From JAFDVL01 sp031371805 (GTDB lineage: Bacteria > Acidobacteriota > Blastocatellia > RBC074), in the NCBI GenBank assembly GCA_031371805.1, contig JANMKB010000410.1, forward strand, positions 1-20,858: DNA of 20,858 nucleotides. The letters are read 5' to 3'. Position numbers and translations under genes: made by a program. The notes below the pieces were generated by a model that was given only the letters and a program-made list of their open reading frames with translations, did not search any database and was not told the DNA's origin. Shown here one piece after another: positions 14,672-20,858 of the stretch (positions are counted from its first letter, which is position 1; every line of letters starts with the position of its first letter).

Positions 14672-14828
14672 GGTTTCAAGTTTCAGGTTTTGAGAACTTA
14701 GTTTCGAGTTTCGAGTTTCGGGTTTCGCGGTTACAGAAGCCAGGTAAATTGTCTTTTCTCAAACGCAATCCTTAACGAATAACCTCGAACGGTATTTCCT
14801 CGAAACCCAAAACTCGAAACTCGAAACT
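14672..14828. repeat. Inverted heptamer arrays, AGTTTCG flavour
   Basis: Left arm: eight contiguous 7-bp units (14672-14727) with consensus RGTTTCR, for example AGTTTCG three times in a row. Right arm: four units on the complement (14801-14828). The 28 bases 14700-14727 and 14801-14828 are reverse complements with a single mismatch. The right arm shares its last base with the TAA stop of the permease gene, and the left arm ends three bases before the PNP start. The 73-bp centre is not repetitive. Confidence 0.95.
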
Positions 14829-15754
14829 TAATCCTTAGAGTAAGCGATGCCGAGCGCTTTTGGTGGCCTGGCACGACTGATAAATCCTGCCAGCACGACG
14901 ATAGTTAGGACGTAGGGCACGATTTGGATGAATTGATTGGGGATGTTCACAGTCCCCTGCATCCGAATCGCTACGGCCTCAGCAAAGCCAAATAACAGAC
15001 ACGCAAAGAAAGTCCCGACCGGGTCCCATTTACCAAAAATCAATGCTGCCAGTGCGATGAAGCCGCGCCCCGCCGTCATATTACGCGTGAACAAAGAATT
15101 TTGCCCAATCGAAAGATACGCTCCGCCCAGGGCCGCGAGTGCGCCGGAAAGCAAAACTCCGGCGTAACGCATTCTGAGGACATTTACGCCTGCCGTATCT
15201 GCGGCTTCAGGGTTTTCTCCGACCGCGCGTAAACGCAAGCCAAACCGCGTGCGATAAATCACAAAAAATGTAATCGCTACTGCCAGCAACGCAAAATAAA
15301 CCAAAGGGTTCTGATTGAAAATCGAGGCGAGTACAGGAGTGGTTGACGAATTGAATATTTGCCAGTCCGTGAGTGTTTGCTCGCGGGGTAATTGCGGCGT
15401 GTTTCCGGTGGTATCGAAAAAGACGCCACACAACAAAGCTGGAATGCCTAAAAATAAAATATTGATCGCCGTGCCGCTCACGACCTGATCGGCGCGAAAA
15501 TTAATCGTCGCCGCCGCATGTATCGCCGCAACAAATAATCCCGCAACAATTGCCGCGCCCAGGCCAACCCAGGGATTGTGCGAATAAAATGTGACCAGGG
15601 CCGCTGTAAAAGCTCCCGCCAGCATTATGCCTTCGAGCGCAATGTTGATGACGCCGGCACGTTCGCAATAAAGCCCGCCCAGTGCCGCCAGAATCAAGGG
15701 CGTAGCGAGCCGCAGCGTCGAGGCAATAAGGGTGAAGTTGAAAATATTTTTCAT
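14828..15754 (-). CDS. nupQ: Nucleoside ABC transporter permease, NupQ/YufQ type
   Basis: A 308-residue polytopic membrane protein with about eight to nine helices. The signature GVINIALEGIMLAGAF (about 35-50) and the cytoplasmic loop RTRFGLRLRAVGENPEAAD (EAA-like contact with the ATPase, about 168-186) identify the second permease of basic-membrane-protein-dependent nucleoside transporters. AGRGFIALAALIFGKWDPVG is the third diagnostic block. Such systems also need an ATPase (NupO), another permease (NupP) and a binding lipoprotein; none is in this window, and the gene immediately upstream is a DUF4159 protein. The function is supported by the following salvage genes punA, udk and cdd. A heptamer array directly abuts the ATG, so no Shine-Dalgarno exists. 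Confidence 0.88.
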   Translation of the reverse strand: MKNIFNFTLIASTLRLATPLILAALGGLYCERAGVINIALEGIMLAGAFTAALVTFYSHNPWVGLGAAIVAGLFVAAIHAAATINFRADQVVSGTAINILFLGIPALLCGVFFDTTGNTPQLPREQTLTDWQIFNSSTTPVLASIFNQNPLVYFALLAVAITFFVIYRTRFGLRLRAVGENPEAADTAGVNVLRMRYAGVLLSGALAALGGAYLSIGQNSLFTRNMTAGRGFIALAALIFGKWDPVGTFFACLLFGFAEAVAIRMQGTVNIPNQFIQIVPYVLTIVVLAGFISRARPPKALGIAYSKD

Positions 15755-15814
15755 GGTAGACGGTAGTCGGTAGACAGTAGTCGGTAGGCAGGAAATGCTG
15801 ACTACTGTCTACCG
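15755..15814. repeat. Inverted heptamer array, GGTAGAC flavour, with 15-bp perfect stem
   Basis: Five contiguous units (15755-15789) such as GGTAGAC and GGTAGTC start at the base next to the nupQ start codon. CGGTAGACAGTAGTC (15768-15782) is perfectly inverted at 15800-15814 with a 17-base loop. This could form a strong hairpin in the mRNA between the DUF4159 gene and nupQ, and could act as a terminator-like barrier, though no T-run follows. Confidence 0.9.
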
Positions 15815-15824
15815 TTTACTCTTT

Positions 15825-16682
15825 TCAGTGCGTCAACGCATACATCACATAATTGACGCCGAATTTATAGGCCTCGTTCGTTTGTTCAATTGGCGCGAAG
15901 GGATTGTCTGACCACTGCCAGTAATCGCTCACATCGTTGTTGTAATTAAGAATCATCATCAGGCGTCCGCTGCTGTCTTCCAGCCCCCAGAACTCCGGCT
16001 TCATTGCACCGAAGTTCGTATAAGGCGGCGGCACGTCCAGCGTCTTGATGGAAAAAAAGCAATTGAAGACCGGATGAGAAAGCTCCAGTTTTTTTAGCGC
16101 ATATTCAGGAAAAGCTTTTTTTACCTGCGGGACGAAGTAATCCCAGTCCTGCAAACGAAAATCATCAGCCAGAATAAAACCACCACGTAAACAATACTCA
16201 CGCATCCCGGCTATTTCCTGGTCGCTTAGATTCATAAAGCCCATCTCGCATAAATAAGCGATGGGATATTTGTACAAATCAGGATCAGTGAAGCCGTAAA
16301 TTGGTTCGTTGACTTCGAGGTTGATGTCTGTTTTAGAAAGCTCCGAAATAATTTTATTCAGATGGCGGCCAGCGCCCGGCCAGTCATGTGACCACGGCAA
16401 TCCGCCATCTCCCAGATGCGTCCCGAATCTAAACATGCCAGCCGACATCCCCAGGTCAAACCTCAGCCGCGCCATAATGAAACGGCCTGACAAATCAGGC
16501 TGATCTTTCGGCACTTCGTAAACTGTCGGGAGGCCTTCGGCATTTAGCTTGCGGTGTTGTTGCTGTCCGCCACCGCCACGTCGTTGCGCAATCGCAACCG
16601 TAACCACCAGACAAGCCAGCAGCAGTACCGCGACCGTCAGCGGTAAGAAATATTTTGCTTTGTAAGAATTGATTAACCGCAT
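15825..16682 (-). CDS. DUF4159 domain-containing exported protein
   Basis: A 285-residue protein. Residues 12-32 (FLPLTVAVLLLACLVVTVAIA) are a signal anchor or signal peptide, followed by a Gly/Gln/Arg-rich spacer and the DUF4159 domain (about 65-285). Family features include FIMARLRFDLG, SHDWPGAGRHLNKIISEL, YPIAYLCEMGFMNLSDQE, LRGGFILADDF and a C-terminal NPFAPIEQTNEAYKFGVNY. DUF4159 has a glutamine-amidotransferase-like fold often found in proteins near MoxR/DUF58 systems; no activity is assigned. It lies 28 bp behind the TPR metallopeptidase gene on the same strand, with AGGAAG upstream of the ATG, so it is most likely the third gene of that operon. Confidence 0.87.
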   Translation of the reverse strand: MRLINSYKAKYFLPLTVAVLLLACLVVTVAIAQRRGGGGQQQHRKLNAEGLPTVYEVPKDQPDLSGRFIMARLRFDLGMSAGMFRFGTHLGDGGLPWSHDWPGAGRHLNKIISELSKTDINLEVNEPIYGFTDPDLYKYPIAYLCEMGFMNLSDQEIAGMREYCLRGGFILADDFRLQDWDYFVPQVKKAFPEYALKKLELSHPVFNCFFSIKTLDVPPPYTNFGAMKPEFWGLEDSSGRLMMILNYNNDVSDYWQWSDNPFAPIEQTNEAYKFGVNYVMYALTH

Positions 16683-16710
16683 CGCTTCTTCCTGCTTTCC
16701 TAAGCAAGCA

Positions 16711-19335
16711 TTAATTTGCTCGCAACTTTAACAATAACTCCAGCGCTTTGCCATAACTCGGAGCCATTTCCAGCGATTGCAAAAGAGCCTTGCGCGACTC
16801 CGCTCGGTTGCCGTCGGCAAACAGCGCCCGTGCCAGATTGTAATGCGCTTCGGCTAAATTTGCAGGCTTTAATGCCAGCGCCACCTGATATTCCGTCATC
16901 GCTGCTTTTGATTCGTTGTGGTCAAAGTATAAATCTCCGGCCAAGCTGTGTAACGACGGATCAAATGGGTTGATATAGAAGCTGAGCTTTAACGCCTCAA
17001 GCGCACGGGTTTTGTCACCCAAAGCCAGCCGCAACTGCGCCAGTTTTTTTACCCCTTCGTAATCATTTTCATCAACTTTAAGCAACGCTTCAAGCGTGTC
17101 TGCCTGGGCTTGTTTGTCGCTCTGTTTTTCATAAATGCCAGCGAGTGTTTCGTACGCATTTCCTTCCCCCGCATAGTAAGGGAAAACTTCGATGGCGTGC
17201 TTTAAATAACCAATCGCTTTATTCGTGTCTTCATCTTTGAGCAGGGTTCCGGCTCGCAGGTTAGAGGCAAAATCATCGGGGTTTGCCGCGACGCCAGCAA
17301 GGATGGATTCTTTGCTCGGCTTTTCATTAGAGGGCGGACGTTTCCACAATGATTCCGCTGCCTTGATATATCTGCCGACTTTGCCCTGAATATATTCGTT
17401 GAAGCCTTTGTCAAATTCTTCATTCGATATTTTGAGCGTCGTTTGCAAAGCCGCAAGATTCTTTGTGCCTGCCTTATACTTCGCCAGCATTTCCAGAATT
17501 TTATCGAAGCCGTATTTGTCTGTAATAAATTCGCAAACCTGTGAAGCCTGAAAATAGGCGAGCGGAACTGAATCCGGCGTTTTAGGCCGCAAGAATCCGC
17601 CGTCCAAATCTGCGATTTTGAACCATCGCCCATCGGCGTAGGCTTTGAGCGTCATCACATTCCAGTCATCACCCCAGCCAGCGCGTGCGCGACGTTCTTC
17701 GTAAACGCTCAAGCCCTCAGAAAACCAGCGCGGAATGCGGTTGTCGGTTGTTTGCAACGTAATGACATGCGTGTATTCGTGCCAGAGCGTGCTGCCCCAA
17801 TTGAACTCTCCGGCCTTGCGTGCGGAGGGCGAATCAAGCGTGACAACCTGACCAAAACAAACCCCCAACGCGCCAAGTCCCGGTAGCCCCAAAGTGCGGA
17901 CCGCGAAATCTTCATGATTTTCGTAAATCTCAACCGTGATCGGAGCGCGAGGCGTAAATTTGTATTTTGCGCTAAGCGTTTTCAAGGCTTCATCAAGCAA
18001 GCCACCCGCATAAGGCGTAATCGCGGGATTTTCTTTGGCGGAGGCGCGAATGATAAATGATCCTCGGTTGATGGTTGGATATTCAGCCAGCACATCCAGC
18101 AAATCCAGTGTGTTTTTCGCTCGCACATTGAACGGGTCGCCTTTGAATCCGATTTCCATTGCGGCACGGCCTTCGGTAATTTTTCCCAGCCGTGTTAACG
18201 CGATGCCGTAATTCAAATGGGCGTCCCATAAATTCGGCGTGAGTGTAAATGCTTTTTGCGAAAATTCTGCGGCTTCGGCATAGCGTCTGGTGTTGGTCGA
18301 AAAATGCGAGAGCGTTTCATACAGTTTGCTGTACTTTGGATTGATGGCGAGTGTTTTTTGTTGCTCGGCTTCGTACTCGCTTTTGCGATCCTGCAACCAG
18401 AACAGCGCCGCTTGCAGGGAATGTGCCTCCAATGAATTCGGATTAATTTTCAGCGCCGCCGCCAAATCTTTTGCGGCCTCATCAAAGTTTTCAGCTTCGA
18501 TCCGCGTCCTTGCTCGGAGGTTATACGCCGCTACATAATTCGGGTTAATTTCCAGCGCTTTGGTAATTGCCGCCTGCATTTCCTCGCCGCCTTCGATTTG
18601 TTTGTTTGCTGCTACGCCCAGATGAGCGCGGGCTGAATTCGGATTAATTTCGAGGGCGTCTTTGTAAAAATCTGCGGCTTCGGCGTAGTTATATTTCGAC
18701 GTGTACAATTCGCCGCCGACCAGTTGCGCTTCGATAGATTCTGAATCTTCGTTCGTCGCTTCAATGACCACGTCGTTTGCATCTTTGTATTTTTCCAGGT
18801 ACGTCAGCGCCTGGGCAATCAACGTATAGTCCGCAGCTGATTTTTCATCTTTTGAATTATAAATTTCCGTGAATGATTTAAAGATTGGCGTCGCAAGTTC
18901 CTCTTTGCCAGTCAGCACGAACAATTCAGCCCGACGTAAATCAGCGCGATGTTTGGGCGTCCCTTTGGCGGTTTTACTGACCTTCTCAAATTCGGCAATG
19001 GCTTCTGCATAACGTCCCGTCGTCGCGTACACTTCGCCCAGCGCAAGCCTGGCAGCGGGACTGGTGAATTTCTTCGCGGCGTCTTCGGCTTCTTTGTATT
19101 TTCCCGTTTCGAGATAGGCGCGGAGCAAGCCAGCCTGCGCTTCATCAGGATTTGCCGCCAGCAAACGATTGAAAGCAGTGATGGCTTCGGCATATTCACC
19201 TTTTTTTAAAGCTTCCTGCGCTTCTTCGAGCGTCGGCGCCTGGGCGGCAGCGCAGGCGGCAAAAAGAATGAGCACACCTGAGAAAATTGAAATAATAGAG
19301 TTTGATTTTATTGCGTGGATAAATTGACGAAGCAT
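16711..19335 (-). CDS. Exported TPR protein with gluzincin-type metallopeptidase domain (peptidase MA-like)
   Basis: An 874-residue protein. The N-terminal signal (about 11-32, IISIFSGVLILFAACAAAQA) directs export. TPR arrays flank a protease: residues about 35-415 contain at least nine TPR units (for example YAEAADFYKDALEINPNSAR), and about 680-870 contain further ones (for example AMTEYQVALALKPANLAEAH). Between them, STLWHEYTHVITLQ (515-528) carries the HExxH zinc site (His519, Glu520, His523), and RWFSEGLSVYEE supplies Glu540 as probable third ligand. All catalytic residues are intact. This is the peptidase-MA-like arrangement common in Acidobacteriota; substrates are unknown. It starts 15 bp after the caspase-like gene, with GGAGG upstream of the ATG, and is followed by the DUF4159 gene. 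Confidence 0.88.
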   Translation of the reverse strand: MLRQFIHAIKSNSIISIFSGVLILFAACAAAQAPTLEEAQEALKKGEYAEAITAFNRLLAANPDEAQAGLLRAYLETGKYKEAEDAAKKFTSPAARLALGEVYATTGRYAEAIAEFEKVSKTAKGTPKHRADLRRAELFVLTGKEELATPIFKSFTEIYNSKDEKSAADYTLIAQALTYLEKYKDANDVVIEATNEDSESIEAQLVGGELYTSKYNYAEAADFYKDALEINPNSARAHLGVAANKQIEGGEEMQAAITKALEINPNYVAAYNLRARTRIEAENFDEAAKDLAAALKINPNSLEAHSLQAALFWLQDRKSEYEAEQQKTLAINPKYSKLYETLSHFSTNTRRYAEAAEFSQKAFTLTPNLWDAHLNYGIALTRLGKITEGRAAMEIGFKGDPFNVRAKNTLDLLDVLAEYPTINRGSFIIRASAKENPAITPYAGGLLDEALKTLSAKYKFTPRAPITVEIYENHEDFAVRTLGLPGLGALGVCFGQVVTLDSPSARKAGEFNWGSTLWHEYTHVITLQTTDNRIPRWFSEGLSVYEERRARAGWGDDWNVMTLKAYADGRWFKIADLDGGFLRPKTPDSVPLAYFQASQVCEFITDKYGFDKILEMLAKYKAGTKNLAALQTTLKISNEEFDKGFNEYIQGKVGRYIKAAESLWKRPPSNEKPSKESILAGVAANPDDFASNLRAGTLLKDEDTNKAIGYLKHAIEVFPYYAGEGNAYETLAGIYEKQSDKQAQADTLEALLKVDENDYEGVKKLAQLRLALGDKTRALEALKLSFYINPFDPSLHSLAGDLYFDHNESKAAMTEYQVALALKPANLAEAHYNLARALFADGNRAESRKALLQSLEMAPSYGKALELLLKLRAN

Positions 19336-19350
19336 AATCCTGACTTCCTC

Positions 19351-20397
19351 CTACTTTTGCTTTGCCTTAATCTTCTCGTTCAACTCCGCCAGTTGAATTA
19401 ATAATTTTTCCAACTCCAATTCATATTCCTCTGCTTTCAGGCTGGCTTTGCGAGTTTTCAATTGTTCAACTTCGCCCTCAAGACGAATGCGATCAGCATA
19501 AAAATTTTGCAACTCTACATCGCCGCCTGCCAGTTGATACAGCAATGAATCGAAGTAAGTAAGTTTAGCGAGGCTGCCATCGCCTTCACCAGGTTTTTCG
19601 CTGCCCTTGCCATCGCCGTTGTCGTCAAGCATTGCGTGTTCGGTCACCAGGCGATTCTGCTCTTTGAAAAATCGTTCGGTTAATTTGTTGGCGTACTCAA
19701 ATGCTTCGAGCACGGAAATCCGCTGGTTTTGATCGGCATCGGATTCTTTGGTATTGAGTGCAGCGATGAAATATTCGGGAAAATGTGTAGCATTCGTTTC
19801 CTGCCCGCTGCGTGTCGCCGTGATCGTGATATGACCTGACCCTGACAGTGGCTTGATAAAATCCCCACTCGCGCTGGTTGTGTTGACGACGATCACACGC
19901 TTCGATGGCAATGCTTTGATCAGCGTGCCGTATTCCGTTGCCGTAATGTCGGGGCCAACCAGATTAAATTTCGCTACGCCACCATCCGCCGAACCGTGTC
20001 CGATGAAGAAAATAAAAACTGTGTGATCAGGTTTGCAATTGCTGCGCAGTGCCGTGAATACTTTGCGCACTTCCACTGCCGTAGCTTTTGCCTGCTCGTT
20101 CGATTCCGTCAGCGTTGTGACGTTTTCAGGCGCAAAACCTAATTTGTCAATTAAGGCCCTGCGCAAATCCCCTGTCCATTTGGCGAATTTTTTAGAGTAT
20201 TCCTCTTCGCCGCTGACACCGGAGATTATCACCGCAAATTTTGACGGATCAGGGACAGATTTTGGCGGTGGTGTAGCAGTTGCACTGGGCGGCGTAACAG
20301 CCTGTGCGGCCTGCGTAGGTTTGGCTGGTTGAGCGCAAGCCGCCGCAGTCAGGCAAAGCAGAGAAAAACCTGAGATTAGTATTCTAAACGTATGCAT
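19351..20397 (-). CDS. Exported caspase-like (clan CD) protein, catalytic Cys not evident
   Basis: A 348-residue protein from ATG 20397, preceded by AGGG five bases upstream. MHTFRILISGFSLLCLTAAA is a signal peptide with cleavage near ACAQ. After a Pro-rich linker comes a caspase/legumain-like fold: FAVIISGVSGEEEY (54-67), HTVFIFFIGHGSADGG with the catalytic-type His134, and RVIVVNTTSASGDF (167-180). At that last position active peptidases have Asp-x-Cys; here Thr and Ser replace it, so proteolysis is doubtful. ATRSGQETNAT is the usual following loop. DADQNQRISVLEAF (221-234) is an EF-hand-like loop, and residues 297-347 form a charged coiled coil. A longer frame reaching 20523 is rejected: it adds a basic, repeat-derived N-terminus ahead of the signal peptide. 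Confidence 0.8.
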   Translation of the reverse strand: MHTFRILISGFSLLCLTAAACAQPAKPTQAAQAVTPPSATATPPPKSVPDPSKFAVIISGVSGEEEYSKKFAKWTGDLRRALIDKLGFAPENVTTLTESNEQAKATAVEVRKVFTALRSNCKPDHTVFIFFIGHGSADGGVAKFNLVGPDITATEYGTLIKALPSKRVIVVNTTSASGDFIKPLSGSGHITITATRSGQETNATHFPEYFIAALNTKESDADQNQRISVLEAFEYANKLTERFFKEQNRLVTEHAMLDDNGDGKGSEKPGEGDGSLAKLTYFDSLLYQLAGGDVELQNFYADRIRLEGEVEQLKTRKASLKAEEYELELEKLLIQLAELNEKIKAKQK

Positions 20398-20540
20398 GTT
20401 TGCCCTTGTGATTACTTGCCGCAAATTGTGACTCCTGGATAATTGTTTTATCGCTCGCGGTGCGCCACCTAAGAATAGTTGTAAACGCCCTCCCAATGCA
20501 AAGCAGCGGACGCTTCGCCGCACTCAGCAGGTAAATATCC

Positions 20541-20567
20541 GGGACTGTACTGCGAGCCGTAGCGAGC
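20541..20567 (+). repeat. Interspersed repeat family B, copy 2
   Basis: Starts GGGACTGTACTGCGAG and ends TAGCGAGC; it matches the complement of 238-264 at 21 of 27 positions. It lies in the 248-bp gap between the caspase-like gene and the partial gene at the window end. Apart from this element and the presumed promoter of the caspase-like gene, nothing else is recognisable in that gap. Confidence 0.5.
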
Positions 20568-20645
20568 TATTCGGTTGTTGTGAAGGTTATTGGTCTATGC
20601 GGTTTTGCGGATGAGGGATTTTCTAAAATCAATCGTGGCGGATAA

Positions 20646-20858
20646 TCAATCTCCCCAACTGTCCCGCTCTGCTTGTCTGTCGGCATCAACTTCTGCGCGT
20701 ATTCTGGGAACGTGACCACGCGTTTTCTGGTGCGCCCAAATCTCGGCAATCACTTCATCGTGTGGACGCGGATGCGAAGGCGCAAGCGGTTCGATTGATA
20801 ACCTAACCTTCATCGGCCTGAGCGGTAATCTTTCGTCCAGCGTTACAGTTTGATCGTC
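20646..20858 (-). CDS. Small hypothetical protein, antitoxin-like, 5' end outside the window
   Basis: The frame is open from the right edge to TGA at 20646-20648 and gives 70 residues. It begins DDQTVTLDERLPLRPMKVRL, has a beta-rich N-terminal half with SIEPLAP, then a charged helical tail (EVIAEIWAHQ, RGHVP, RAEVDADRQAERDSWGD). The pattern of a short TLDE..LPL strand followed by a VRLSIEPL strand and a tail with an RGHVP..REEVDA-type motif is recognisable from small acidobacterial and cyanobacterial proteins usually annotated hypothetical or AbrB/antitoxin-like. No name is certain. No toxin gene follows on this strand, as the next gene is the caspase-like one. An overlapping frame at 20567-20749 is judged a shadow. 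Confidence 0.6.
   Translation of the reverse strand, partial: DDQTVTLDERLPLRPMKVRLSIEPLAPSHPRPHDEVIAEIWAHQKTRGHVPRIRAEVDADRQAERDSWGD

Noticed and set aside
10732..15814. Heptamer arrays as ordinary rho-independent terminators
   Set aside because: Stems lack a following T-run, are also found upstream of divergent genes, and keep a 7-bp phase that terminators do not need.
20398..20523. N-terminal extension of the caspase-like protein
   Set aside because: The extension would place 42 basic residues before a clear signal peptide; the ATG at 20397 has an AGGG site and begins the signal directly.
20567..20749. 60-codon minus-strand frame at the window end
   Set aside because: It overlaps, in another frame, a protein-like frame that runs off the window with a better family pattern; its own sequence shows no motif.

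Overview
The window (about 20.9 kb) is a bacterial chromosomal segment of intermediate GC. No rRNA, tRNA, CRISPR array or transposase is visible. The gene mix points to an environmental bacterium, most likely Acidobacteriota, class Blastocatellia. That mix includes a Tat-exported galactonate dehydratase-like enzyme, a DUF4159 protein, a TPR plus HExxH peptidase, a caspase-like protein, Uma2, a XisH/XisI pair, and degenerate intergenic repeats. This assignment is an inference from gene content, not from a marker gene.

Layout. (1) Positions 2-1973, plus strand: the tail of a TPM-domain protein, a degenerate nucleotidyltransferase-like protein, a small GlsB/YeaQ membrane protein and LemA. TPM and LemA are a classic pair, here separated by two genes. 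(2) 2051-4449: a ThrE-type exporter (minus) and a secreted TPR protein (plus), divergent around a 160-bp control region. (3) 4487-8908, minus strand: DUF72, Uma2 with a coiled-coil tail, a DJ-1/PfpI protein, a secreted CBM9-like protein and a Tat-exported dehydratase. (4) 9022-9545: an intact XisI behind a 5'-truncated XisH remnant that begins right after the alaC stop codon. (5) 9546-11439: alaC (minus) and hpt (plus) diverge from a symmetrical repeat-filled region. (6) 11441-15754, minus strand: a nucleoside uptake and salvage group made of a NupQ-type permease, purine nucleoside phosphorylase, uridine kinase and cytidine deaminase, followed by a TPR/TonB-C protein. With hpt nearby, these cover uptake and salvage of purine and pyrimidine nucleosides. 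(7) 15825-20397, minus strand: a closely spaced extracytoplasmic trio of caspase-like protein, TPR metallopeptidase and DUF4159 protein. (8) 20646-20858: the 3' end of a small gene of antitoxin-like appearance that enters from outside the window.

The most unusual structure is a set of strictly 7-bp-periodic degenerate arrays in five gaps between 7.57 and 15.81 kb. In four of them the array is paired with an inverted array, and the units run to within 0-7 bp of start codons that have no Shine-Dalgarno sequence. Each gap has its own heptamer flavour. They resemble the heptanucleotide STRR repeats of cyanobacteria. Two other interspersed repeats occur: family A at 182 and 6729-6808, and family B at 238 and 20541.

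Gaps over 300 bp: none. The largest gene-free stretch is 20398-20645, which holds one family B repeat and the presumed promoter region of the caspase-like gene.
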